Source: Microbispora corallina (lineage in GTDB: Bacteria > Actinomycetota > Actinomycetes > Streptosporangiales > Streptosporangiaceae). Taken from it: a stretch of DNA of 64,000 bases. The stretch covers positions 124,001 to 188,000 of the forward strand of contig NZ_BOOC01000003.1 in the NCBI RefSeq assembly GCF_016863035.1, read 5' to 3'. Made by a program: the position numbers and the translations under genes. Shown piece by piece: positions 33,626 through 42,364 of this stretch (position 1 is its first letter; each line of letters opens with the position of its first letter). Below the pieces are notes generated by a model, which was not told the DNA's origin, did not search any database, and was given only the letters and a program-made list of their open reading frames with translations.

Positions 33626-36562
33626 ATGTCCCTTCGCCGGCCCCTGTCGGCGGCGGCCGCACTCGCCGTGGCGCTGAGCCTGTCAACGGCTCCCGCCGCG
33701 GCGGCGGACGACTTCCCCTTCCGCAACCCCTCCCTCCCCCTCGACCGGCGGATCGACGACCTGCTCGGCCGGCTCACGCTGGACGAGAAGATCTCGCTGC
33801 TGCACCAGTCGCAGCCGGCGATCCCGCGGCTGGGCATGCCGTACCACAAGAACGGGACCGAGGCCCTGCACGGCGTCGCCTGGTCCAACGACGACGAGCA
33901 CGACTGGGCGCAGACCTTCGCGAGCGGCACGGTGTTCCCGCAGGCGGTCGGCCTGGCGAGCACCTGGGACCCGGACCTGGTCAAGCGGGTCGGCTCCGCG
34001 GTGGGCGACGAGGTGCGCGGCTACAACTCCGTGAACCCGGTCGTGTGGGGCACCCAGGTGTGGGCGCCCGTGGTCAACCTGCTGCGCGACCCCCGGTGGG
34101 GCCGCAACGAGGAGGGCTACTCGGAGGACCCGCTGCTGACCGGCGCCGTCTCCACCGCGTACGGCAAGGGACTCGAGGGAGACGACCCCTTCTACCTGAA
34201 GACGGCGCCGGTGCTGAAGCACTACCTGGCCAACAACAACGAGTACCAGCGCAGCCTCACCTCCTCCAACCTGCCGCCGAGGGTGAAGCACGAGTACGAC
34301 GAGGCCGCGTTCAAGCCCGCCATCAGCGCGGACGCCGCGACCGGCGTGATGGGGTCCTACAACCTCGTCAACGGGCGGCCGAACACGGTCAACCCCGACC
34401 TGGACGACGTCGTCCGCTCGTGGACCTCCAAGGACCTGTACAACGTCAGCGACGCCTGGGCCCCGCACGCGCTCACCGACCCCGAGCACTACTTCTCCAA
34501 CGAGACCGAGGCGTTCGCGGCGGCGCTCAAGGCGGGCATCGACAGCTTCACGGTGGACGACAACAAGCCGGCCACGATGACCGCCCTGATCAAGGACGGG
34601 CTGGCCAAGGGACTGCTGACCGAGGGCGACGTCGACAAGGCCGTCCGCCACGACCTGTCGGTCCGCTTCCGCCTCGGCCAGTTCGACCCCGGCGGCGGGC
34701 CGTACGCGAAGATCGGCAAAGAGGTCGTCGACAGCGCGGCCAACCGGCGGCTCAACCGCGAGGCCGCGGACAAGGCCCTGGTGCTGCTGAAGAACTCCGG
34801 CAGGCTCCCGCTCGACGCGGCCAGGACCAGGAAGGTCGCCGTGGTCGGCCCCCTGCAGAACACCCTGTTCCGCGACTGGTACGGCGGCCGGATGCCGTAT
34901 CAGGTGACGCCCTTGCAGGGGATCAAGGAGCGGCTGGGCGCCGGGGCGACCGTCACCGGCACCGACGCCCTCGACCGGGTGGCGCTCAAGGACGTCAAGA
35001 GCGGCAGGTACGTCACGGTGACCGACGCCGCCACCCCGGTGAAGGTGTCCGACACGGCGCCGGCCGCGGCCTCGGAGTTCGACGTCACCGACTGGACCGA
35101 CGGCGTGTCGACGCTGCGCAACGCCGGCAACGGCAAGATGCTCACCGGCAACTGGGGCACGTTCCTCGCCAGCTCCGACAACCCGGACGGCTGGTACGTA
35201 CAGCAGCAGTTCAGGCTGGAGAAGCAGGACGACGGGACCTACCTCCTGCACTACGCGGGCTACGAAATCAACGAGAGCTGGTGGTCGCTCGGGGACTACG
35301 TCACCGTCGGCGCCGACGGCACCCTCGGCTTCGGGTCCAAGGCCGACGCGGCGCACTTCGCCAAGGAGGTCGTCAGCCGGGGCGCCGACACCGCGGCCGC
35401 CGCGGTGAAGGGCGCGGACGCGGCCGTCGTGGTGGTCGGCAGCAACCCGTGGGTCGCCGGCCGGGAGAACCACGACCGCACCGGGCTGGAGCTCGGCGAG
35501 GGCCAGCAGGACCTGATCGCCGCGGTCACCCGGGCCAACCCGAACACGGTGGTGGTTCTGGAGGACGGCTACCCCACCACGATGAGCAAGGTCCAGGACC
35601 GGGTGGCGAGCCTGCTGTGGACCACCCACGCGGGGGCCGAGACCGGGCACGCGCTCGCCGACGTGATCTTCGGTGACGTCGACCCGGCCGGGCGGCTCAC
35701 CCAGACCTGGTACAGGTCGGCCGCCGACCTGCCGGACATCCTCGACTACGACATCGTCAAGAGGGACCGGACCTACCTGTACTTCAAGGGCTCCCCGCTC
35801 TACCCGTTCGGCCACGGCCTGTCGTACACCACCTTCGGCTACCAGGGGCTCACGGCGACTCCCAGGGGCGACGGGTTCGACGTGTCGGTGAAGGTGACCA
35901 ACACCGGCTCCCGGGCCGGCGACGAGGTCGTCCAGCTGTACACCCACCAGCGCACCTCACGGGTGAAGCAGCCGGTCAGGCAGCTGCGCGCCTTCCAGCG
36001 GGTCTCACTCGCCCCCGGGCGGACGACGACCGTCACCTTCCACCTGAAGACCGCCGACTTCGCCCTGTGGGACGTCACCCGGAACAAGTGGACGGTCGAG
36101 TCGTCCGCGCAGGACGTCCTGGTGGGCTCGTCGTCGGCCGCCATCCGGCAGCGGACCACGATCGACGTGAAGGGCGAGAAGATCCCGCACCGCGACCTGT
36201 CGGCGACGACGCGGGCGATCGACTTCGACGACTACTCCGGGGTCACGCTGACGGACGAGACGAAGGAGCGCGGCGACGCCGTGGCCGGCAAGGACGGCGC
36301 CTGGATCGCGTTCAGGGATGTCGCCTTCGGCAGGCCGCCGACCGGTGTCGCGGCGGGCGTTGCCTCGACGTCCGGCGGATCGATCGAGCTGCGGCTCGGC
36401 TCGCCCACGGGAACGCTCGTGGCCACCGTGCCGGTCGGCGCCACCGGCGGCCCCTACACGTGGGCCACGGCCACCGCCGCCGTCAAGGGGGCGACCGGGG
36501 TGAGGGACCTCTACGCCGTCTTCAAGGGAGACCTCAAGCTGAAGGACCTGAAACTGACCTGA
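33626..36562 (+). CDS. Large secreted GH3 glycosidase with trefoil-like insert and CBM6-like tail
   Basis: Secreted exo-glycosidase (beta-glucosidase or beta-xylosidase) of 978 aa. A signal peptide covers about 1-27. The GH3 N-terminal barrel spans about 30-355, with RDPRWGRNEEGYSEDP and nucleophile D276 in NVSDAWAPH. The GH3 C-terminal domain is interrupted at about 452-583 by a segment resembling fascin/beta-trefoil repeats (KSGRYVTVTD, NGKMLTGNW). A fibronectin-III-like domain (about 748-830) and a CBM6-like module (about 860-978) follow. It closes the GH31/ABC operon. A paralogue without signal peptide lies at 51521 with the same unusual layout. Exact substrate is not decided by sequence. 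Confidence 0.92.
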   Translation: MSLRRPLSAAAALAVALSLSTAPAAAADDFPFRNPSLPLDRRIDDLLGRLTLDEKISLLHQSQPAIPRLGMPYHKNGTEALHGVAWSNDDEHDWAQTFASGTVFPQAVGLASTWDPDLVKRVGSAVGDEVRGYNSVNPVVWGTQVWAPVVNLLRDPRWGRNEEGYSEDPLLTGAVSTAYGKGLEGDDPFYLKTAPVLKHYLANNNEYQRSLTSSNLPPRVKHEYDEAAFKPAISADAATGVMGSYNLVNGRPNTVNPDLDDVVRSWTSKDLYNVSDAWAPHALTDPEHYFSNETEAFAAALKAGIDSFTVDDNKPATMTALIKDGLAKGLLTEGDVDKAVRHDLSVRFRLGQFDPGGGPYAKIGKEVVDSAANRRLNREAADKALVLLKNSGRLPLDAARTRKVAVVGPLQNTLFRDWYGGRMPYQVTPLQGIKERLGAGATVTGTDALDRVALKDVKSGRYVTVTDAATPVKVSDTAPAAASEFDVTDWTDGVSTLRNAGNGKMLTGNWGTFLASSDNPDGWYVQQQFRLEKQDDGTYLLHYAGYEINESWWSLGDYVTVGADGTLGFGSKADAAHFAKEVVSRGADTAAAAVKGADAAVVVVGSNPWVAGRENHDRTGLELGEGQQDLIAAVTRANPNTVVVLEDGYPTTMSKVQDRVASLLWTTHAGAETGHALADVIFGDVDPAGRLTQTWYRSAADLPDILDYDIVKRDRTYLYFKGSPLYPFGHGLSYTTFGYQGLTATPRGDGFDVSVKVTNTGSRAGDEVVQLYTHQRTSRVKQPVRQLRAFQRVSLAPGRTTTVTFHLKTADFALWDVTRNKWTVESSAQDVLVGSSSAAIRQRTTIDVKGEKIPHRDLSATTRAIDFDDYSGVTLTDETKERGDAVAGKDGAWIAFRDVAFGRPPTGVAAGVASTSGGSIELRLGSPTGTLVATVPVGATGGPYTWATATAAVKGATGVRDLYAVFKGDLKLKDLKLT

Positions 36563-36581
36563 GGACGCTCCTGTTGATCCG

Positions 36582-36619
36582 GCCGGTGGGCGTCGCCGTA
36601 CGCGGTGACGCCCGCCGGC
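36582..36619. terminator. Bidirectional hairpin between GH3 and pseudokinase genes
   Basis: GCCGG-T-GGGCGTC pairs with GACGCCC-G-CCGGC through one T-G wobble, 13 bp in total with a 12-base loop, between convergent genes. Confidence 0.7.
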
Positions 36620-36669
36620 TCGTCAGTGAGGGGAGGCCGGCACTGGTCGTGTCGCCGTGGGCTCTCATC

Positions 36670-38631
36670 TCAGGGCCGGCTGTAAACCATCCGGACCGGC
36701 CGCTCGCGGGACGCCCGGACCTCCGCGAGCGTCCGCGCCGGCCTGCCCGACAGGTCGACCGTCTCCACGCGGTACAGGTGGTCGTCCACCCATCCGCCCC
36801 TGATGAGGCGGTCGTCGTCGAACCAGCCCATCACGTCCTGGTTCCGTTCGCCCGGAACGGTGGCGGCCCGCCGTCCCGTCCGCACGTCCCAGGCGCAGAC
36901 GGCGAAGCCGTGGTCGCAGCCGGAGGTCAGCAGCAGACGCCCCGACGGAGAGAACGGGTCGTTCCCGCCGACCGGGGAGCCGGTCCAGTGCATGCTCCGC
37001 AGGACGCGGCCCGACAGGTCCCAGAAGCGGGTGCCGGACATGCCCTCGGGCGTGACGTACGGCGCGGCGACCGACGAGCCGTCGGGCGACCAGCGGAACA
37101 TCCCGAAGGTGCGGCGCGACTTTGGGAGGGACAGGAAGGCCGTGACGTCGTCCCGGTTCGCCGTCTGCACGAACCGGACGCTCCTCGCCGCCGGGTCGAC
37201 GACCAGGAACCCCGCCGCGTACGGCGTGCCGGTCCCGTGCTCCCGCCCGGCGACGGTGAGCAGGAGGCGGGTCCCGTCGCGGGACCAGGCCGGCCCCTCG
37301 CCCATGAAGGGGAGCGACACGAGCGGCAGCGAGAACCGCTCGCCGCCGCGCCGGTCGGTGATCTGGATCGACTGGCGCGTCGACCCGGCCGCGAAGCCCT
37401 CGTTCACGGCCGCCGTCCATCGCCCGCCGGGGGAGACCGCGGCGAAGACGTCGCCGCCGCCGGTCTGCTGGAAGCCGCCTGCGGGTGAGCGGGTCCATAC
37501 GCCGGTCTCGCCGCGGTCGTCCGTCACCTGGTACGACGTGAGGACGACCGGATCGGCCGGTGCCTCGTGCACGGTCGCGGGCGGCTCCGCCGACGGCGCC
37601 GAGGCGGAGGGCGTGCCCGCGACCGGGCCGGGGGAGACCGGGGCCGTCGAGGAGGCGGAGGGATGCGCGGGTCGGGGAGTGAGCGCGTAGGCCGTCCCGC
37701 CGGACGCGAGCGCCACGGCGAGGCCGGCGGCCGTCAGCACCAGCCCGGACGGCCTCCGCCGCCCCCCGGCCGCCGGGCCTGTCACCTCGGCTACGCGGGG
37801 ACGGTCATCCGGGACGGTGAGGTCGCGGTCCGGGGCGGCGGGGTCGTCGCGGGGTGCGGTGGGAGCCGGCCGGTCCGCGGGCGCGGGAGCCGCGGCCGGG
37901 GCGCTTCCGGGCACGACCGTGTCGAGGGCCCCGGGGTGCCCGATGAGCCGCAGGAGGGTCTCGCGAGCCGAGGGCCGGTCCTCCGGCTCCGGCGCGAGGC
38001 AGTCGGCCACGAGCTGGCGCAGGTCGCCCTCCAGCGGGTCGAGGTCGGCCGCGCCGTGCCGCACCCGTTCCTCCGAGAACGGCACCCGCCCGCTCGCCGC
38101 GTACACGATCACGGCGGCCCAGCCGAACAGGTCGGCGGGCGGCCCGGCCGGATCGCCCAGCAACTCCTCCGGAGACTGCCAGAGCACGGGGTTCGGCGCC
38201 GGGGAGCCGTGACACAGCAGGCGTGGCCCGTCCGGGCCCAGCACGATCTGGTCGGGCCGGACGTGGCCGTGCACGATGCCCGCCTGGTGGAGGGCGGCGA
38301 CCGTGGCCGCCGTCGCGACGGCCAGCCGGTGCAGCGCGGGACCGGTGACCGGCGCCGTCTCGTCCAGGGAGGGGCCGTCGACGAGCTCGGTCACCACGTA
38401 GTCGGGACCCGCGTCCACGACGAGCGCGGTCCCGATGGGCGCGGCCGCGCGCAGGGCGGCCACCCGGTCCGGGTCGGGACGGCTGTCGCGCCGGTCGGGG
38501 AACCGCTTCACCGCGACCTGCTCGTCCGAGGGGGACAGCGCGGCGAAGACGGCGGGCCCGAGCCGCCCGGTCAGGCGGTACGGGCCCAGCGCGGCCGGGT
38601 CCCCCGGCGAGAGCGGAACGACGGGAGGCAT
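36670..38631 (-). CDS. Membrane pseudokinase with beta-propeller-like outer domain
   Basis: Protein of 653 aa with a degenerate Hanks-type kinase domain (about 14-235). The VAVK lysine (K42) is kept, but the glycine loop is lost, HRDxKPxN reads HGHVRPDQ (121-128) and DFG reads CHG (140-142). Catalysis is therefore not expected. A Pro/Ala-rich juxtamembrane stretch precedes one transmembrane helix at about 296-317. The outer 330 residues contain repeated WSPDG / FSPSG / GWFDDD motifs of a WD40/TolB-like propeller. It lies six bases after a second pseudokinase gene, in one operon. By analogy with other bacterial pseudokinases it may be a scaffold or sensor for the active kinases encoded divergently. 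Confidence 0.85.
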   Translation of the reverse strand: MPPVVPLSPGDPAALGPYRLTGRLGPAVFAALSPSDEQVAVKRFPDRRDSRPDPDRVAALRAAAPIGTALVVDAGPDYVVTELVDGPSLDETAPVTGPALHRLAVATAATVAALHQAGIVHGHVRPDQIVLGPDGPRLLCHGSPAPNPVLWQSPEELLGDPAGPPADLFGWAAVIVYAASGRVPFSEERVRHGAADLDPLEGDLRQLVADCLAPEPEDRPSARETLLRLIGHPGALDTVVPGSAPAAAPAPADRPAPTAPRDDPAAPDRDLTVPDDRPRVAEVTGPAAGGRRRPSGLVLTAAGLAVALASGGTAYALTPRPAHPSASSTAPVSPGPVAGTPSASAPSAEPPATVHEAPADPVVLTSYQVTDDRGETGVWTRSPAGGFQQTGGGDVFAAVSPGGRWTAAVNEGFAAGSTRQSIQITDRRGGERFSLPLVSLPFMGEGPAWSRDGTRLLLTVAGREHGTGTPYAAGFLVVDPAARSVRFVQTANRDDVTAFLSLPKSRRTFGMFRWSPDGSSVAAPYVTPEGMSGTRFWDLSGRVLRSMHWTGSPVGGNDPFSPSGRLLLTSGCDHGFAVCAWDVRTGRRAATVPGERNQDVMGWFDDDRLIRGGWVDDHLYRVETVDLSGRPARTLAEVRASRERPVRMVYSRP

Positions 38632-38637
38632 CGGGGG

Positions 38638-40785
38638 TCAGCTCCGGGTGTAGGTGAACAGCAGGGCGTCCGCGCCGTCCTCAGGCGCGATCTCCGCGAG
38701 CACGCGCTGCTCGCGCCCGCGCTCGTCCATCACCACGACGCGGTGGGCGTGCTTCCCGCTCGGGTCCAGGACGATCAGGTGGTGGTCGTCGTACCAGCCG
38801 AGCAGGGCCGCGCCGGGGAAGAGCGCCGCGATGGACGCCTGCCTGCCCCCGGTGGTGGCGTCCCAGACGCAGAGCGTCCCGCCGCTCGGGCAGGAGGTGA
38901 CCAGCCGTCGCCCCGAGGGGGAGAACAGCCGGGGTCCGGAGCTCCGGCCCACCCAGTGGAGGTCCCGCACCTCGCGGCCGCCCAGGTCCCGGAACCGGAC
39001 GCCGTGACCGGCGGCCGTCGTGTGACCGACGGCGACGCCCGAGCCGCCGGGCAGCCACGCGTACGGCCCCTCGCCGCCCTGGAGGTCGTCCGTGGTGTCG
39101 ACGAACGTCGAGGTCCTGGCGGACGGGTCGATCAGGACGAACCCCGTCGGCACGTCCTTCGTCGCCGCGGTGAGCAGGAGCCTGCGGCCGTCGGGTGACC
39201 ACGTCGCCCCTTCCAGGGGCGCGGGGGCCTCGGGGCGCGTCTCGAATCGCGCGCCCGTCCTTTGGTCGACGAGGGTGACGGCCCGGTCGGTCGCGAGGGC
39301 CAGCCACGCCCCGTCAGGCGAGGGCAGGGGGTCGGCGTCCTTCACGTCGGTCCTGGTGAACGTGGACCCGCCGGGCGCGCGCACGTAGGTGTCCGCGCCG
39401 ACCCGGTAGCCGGTCAGCCGTACGGGGTCACGGGAGTTCTCGAGCAGCGTCATCCGGGCGTGGGGCACCGGGACGCGCGCGGTGGGGGCGGGAGGAGTCG
39501 GGGGGTCGGCCGCGACCGGGACGACCTGGACGGACGGCGGCGCCGACGGGGAGGGGATGGCCTGGGTGCGGGACACGACCGCGTACGTCCCTCCGGCCGA
39601 CACGAGCGCGATGAGCACGCCCGCCAGCGCGAGCGACAGCGCGTACGGCAGCAGCCCTCGCCGCCGTCCGTCGTCGCCTACGTGCCGAGCGGCGCGGTCG
39701 GCGGGTCCCGTGGCAGTCGCACCGTCGTCCGGCTCGACGTCCCTCCCGCGCGGCGTGGCGGCGGGCAGGTCCTGCGTCCGAACGGCCGGGGGCTCGGCCG
39801 GCGATGCGGCCGGGGTGTCGGGCGGCGAGGCGGCCTGGGTGTCGTGCGAGGGGGCGGCCGGCGTCTCCTCCGGCGTGGTCACAGGCGAGGCGGCGTCGTC
39901 GGGCTCGGCGGGCGGGAGCGCGGCCTCCGGATCGAGGCGGGTGGTCAGCAGGCAGTGGCCGACCAGCGCGAGCAGGGCCTCGGCGGAGGCGGGCCGGTCG
40001 GCCGGGTCCTTCGCCAGGCACCGCCGCACGAGGTCCCGCAGCGGTTCGTCCAGCGCGGACGGGTCCGGCTCCTCGTGCGGCACGAGGTCCACGTCCGCGG
40101 CCGGCGTGCCCGCCTCGAAGGGCCGGCGGCCGGTCGCGGCGAAGACGACGAGCGCGCCCCACGCGAACATGTCGGACGCCGCCTCCGGCGGGCGGCCGGT
40201 GAGCCCCTCCGGCGTCGGCGTGCCCAGGACTTCGGCATCCTGCGTCACGCTCGCGGGGGAGGCGGCCAGGACGGGCGCCAGGCCCGTGCCCGCCACCCGG
40301 GGGCCGTCCGGCCCGAGGATCACAGTGTCCGGACGGAGGTTGCCGTGCACCGCGCCCGCCTCGTGCAGGGCGACGAGCGCGGTCGCCGTGCCGATCGCGA
40401 ACCGGTGCAGCGCCGTGCCCGAGAGGGGGCCGTCTCGGCGCACCTCCCCGGCCAGCGTAGGCCCGTCGGCCTGCTCCTCCACGACGTACGGCCGCCCTCC
40501 GAGGGTGCCCCCGTCGGACACCCGCACCAGGTAGCAGGGCGGCAGCCGGTGCAGGGCCTCCAGACCGGCGAGGAACGCCTCCGGGTCGTCGAGGTCCACC
40601 TCGTACAGGGTCAGGACGCCGTGCTCCCCGGTCTCCGACTCGGCCGCGTACGTCACGCTGCGCCCGGTCTCGGCGATCCGGCCGCGCAGCCGATGGCCGC
40701 CGATCCGCTCCCGATCGTCCGGCCGTAACGGGCTGATGGCGAGCACCTCGTCCCCCGCTTCAGGCGATCCTTCGTGGTGGTCCAT
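38638..40785 (-). CDS. Second membrane pseudokinase with beta-propeller-like outer domain
   Basis: Paralogue of the downstream gene, 715 aa from the ATG at 40785. A longer frame exists, but MDHHEGSPEAG lies just inside the divergent promoter region and is the last credible start; no clear ribosome-binding site is seen. The kinase-like domain (about 28-280) has lost all key residues: AVK reads LTL, HRDxKPxN reads HGNLRPDT (147-154) and DFG reads GTG. A linker rich in Pro, Ala and Thr precedes the transmembrane helix at about 379-404. The outer part has propeller-type repeats (PSPDGAWLALA, WSPDGRRLLL, FSPSGRRLV). It diverges from the active kinase genes. Confidence 0.82.
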   Translation of the reverse strand: MDHHEGSPEAGDEVLAISPLRPDDRERIGGHRLRGRIAETGRSVTYAAESETGEHGVLTLYEVDLDDPEAFLAGLEALHRLPPCYLVRVSDGGTLGGRPYVVEEQADGPTLAGEVRRDGPLSGTALHRFAIGTATALVALHEAGAVHGNLRPDTVILGPDGPRVAGTGLAPVLAASPASVTQDAEVLGTPTPEGLTGRPPEAASDMFAWGALVVFAATGRRPFEAGTPAADVDLVPHEEPDPSALDEPLRDLVRRCLAKDPADRPASAEALLALVGHCLLTTRLDPEAALPPAEPDDAASPVTTPEETPAAPSHDTQAASPPDTPAASPAEPPAVRTQDLPAATPRGRDVEPDDGATATGPADRAARHVGDDGRRRGLLPYALSLALAGVLIALVSAGGTYAVVSRTQAIPSPSAPPSVQVVPVAADPPTPPAPTARVPVPHARMTLLENSRDPVRLTGYRVGADTYVRAPGGSTFTRTDVKDADPLPSPDGAWLALATDRAVTLVDQRTGARFETRPEAPAPLEGATWSPDGRRLLLTAATKDVPTGFVLIDPSARTSTFVDTTDDLQGGEGPYAWLPGGSGVAVGHTTAAGHGVRFRDLGGREVRDLHWVGRSSGPRLFSPSGRRLVTSCPSGGTLCVWDATTGGRQASIAALFPGAALLGWYDDHHLIVLDPSGKHAHRVVVMDERGREQRVLAEIAPEDGADALLFTYTRS

Positions 40786-40843
40786 TATCTGGGGAGTCGG
40801 CCGGTTGCGCGGGATTTCGCCAAGCCGTCGATCACTATTTCGG

Positions 40844-40849
40844 TATTCT
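40844..40849 (+). promoter_or_regulatory. Candidate -10 element of the kinase operon
   Basis: TATTCT ends seven bases before the A of the kinase ATG at 40857, so the transcript may be leaderless. No ribosome-binding site is present upstream of that ATG. A clear -35 was not found. Confidence 0.4.
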
Positions 40850-40856
40850 CCCCGAT

Positions 40857-42362
40857 ATGGCCGAAACGCTGGGGGGGCCACTGGCCGGGCGCTATCACCT
40901 CCTGCATCCGCTCGGGTCGGGCGGCATGGGCACGGTGTGGCTGGCCAGGGACGCCGTCCTCGACCGCCAGGTGGCCGTCAAGGAGTTGCGCGTCCCGGAC
41001 GGCCTGGCGGAGCGGGACCGCGCCGAGCTCGTCGCCCGCGTCATGCGGGAGGCCGAGGTGACGGCACGGCTCCGGCATCCCGGCATCGCGGCGGTCCACG
41101 ACGTCCTGCTCGAGGGCGGCAAGCCGTGGATCGTGATGGAGCTGCTGCACGGCCGCGACCTGGCCCGCGAGGTGGCCGTCCGCGGGCCGCTGCCGCCTCC
41201 CGTCGTGGCGGACGTGGGCGCCCGCGTGCTGGAGGCGCTGACGGCCACCCACGCCGGCGGTGTGCAGCATCGGGACGTCAAGCCCGGCAACATCTTCCTC
41301 TCCGTCGACGGACGGGCCGTGCTGACCGACTTCGGCATCGCCCGCCCCGCCGACCAGACGGCGCTGACCGAGGCCGGGCTGCTGGTCGGCACGCCCGGGT
41401 TCATCGCCCCCGAGCGGCTCGCGGGGGAGCCCGGCGGGCCGGCCGCCGACCTGTGGTCGCTCGCGGCCACTCTCTACACGGCGGTGGAGGGGGTCCCGCC
41501 GCACCCGGGCACGCACGCCGAGGTCATCCGCGCGACGCTCACGCAGGACGTGCGTCCGCCCCGGCTGGCGGGCCCGCTCGGCCCGCCGCTGGTGTGGATG
41601 CTCGACCGGGACCCCGCGCGCCGGCCGGACAGCGCGACCGCCCTCGGGCTGCTGCGCGAGGTCGCGGCCGGCCGTGTCCCCGAGGTGCGGTCGGACTGGC
41701 GGGCCGCGCCCGGCCGCCGTCGCCGGTGGATCGGCCTCGCCGCCGCGGTCGCCGTCCTCGGCGTCGCCGCCGCCCTGCTCGTCGCGTTCCGGCCCGCCGG
41801 GGACCGCCCGGTCTCCCGGCCGGAGGCCGCCTCGCCGACGTTCACGAAGGCCGTCGACCTGTGCCGCGCGCTGCCCGCCGCCGAGGTGGGCCGCCTCCTC
41901 GGCACGGCCCGGCCGCCGGCGGGACGGCTCGGCCTCGGCGACTGCCAGTGGACGGTCACCGGCGCCGGCGTCGAGCTGTCCGCCGAGACCGACTCCGACA
42001 CCCGCGACCCCTGGGCGCTCACCCCGGCCTCGGCCCGCACGCTCCTCGACGGCCTGCGCAGGGAGTACGCCACCGGACCCCGCGACGGCACCTGGATCTG
42101 GTACGAGATCGGCCTCGACACCAGGAGCCCGGTCACCGTGTCGGCCGCGCATCCGGTGCCCGGGCTGGCCGACGACGCGTTCGCCTCCGACACGACCACT
42201 CCGGAGGGGCGGGCCCAGGCGGCCGTCGTGTACTTCCGGCTGGGCGACCTCGTCGGCCGCCTGCAGTACGCCGACCTGGACGCCCCGTCCACGGCCGACC
42301 TGCGCAGGCGCGCGGTCGAGGCGGCCGGGGCGGCCGCGGACGGGCTGAGAGGGCTGGCGTAG
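40857..42362 (+). CDS. Transmembrane Ser/Thr protein kinase with DUF3558-like outer domain
   Basis: PknB-type kinase of 501 aa with all catalytic motifs: glycine loop GSGGMGTV (20-27), K42, HRDVKPGN (138-145), DFG (158-160) and APE (184-186). One transmembrane helix lies at about 291-311 after an RRRR stop-transfer cluster. The outer 190 residues have the C...CxW pattern (Cys336, Cys363) of DUF3558-like domains, where a disulfide is likely. The inner kinase would phosphorylate cytoplasmic targets in response to an envelope signal. It is followed two bases later by a second kinase gene and diverges from the pseudokinase pair. Confidence 0.94.
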   Translation: MAETLGGPLAGRYHLLHPLGSGGMGTVWLARDAVLDRQVAVKELRVPDGLAERDRAELVARVMREAEVTARLRHPGIAAVHDVLLEGGKPWIVMELLHGRDLAREVAVRGPLPPPVVADVGARVLEALTATHAGGVQHRDVKPGNIFLSVDGRAVLTDFGIARPADQTALTEAGLLVGTPGFIAPERLAGEPGGPAADLWSLAATLYTAVEGVPPHPGTHAEVIRATLTQDVRPPRLAGPLGPPLVWMLDRDPARRPDSATALGLLREVAAGRVPEVRSDWRAAPGRRRRWIGLAAAVAVLGVAAALLVAFRPAGDRPVSRPEAASPTFTKAVDLCRALPAAEVGRLLGTARPPAGRLGLGDCQWTVTGAGVELSAETDSDTRDPWALTPASARTLLDGLRREYATGPRDGTWIWYEIGLDTRSPVTVSAAHPVPGLADDAFASDTTTPEGRAQAAVVYFRLGDLVGRLQYADLDAPSTADLRRRAVEAAGAAADGLRGLA

Positions 42363-42364
42363 CC

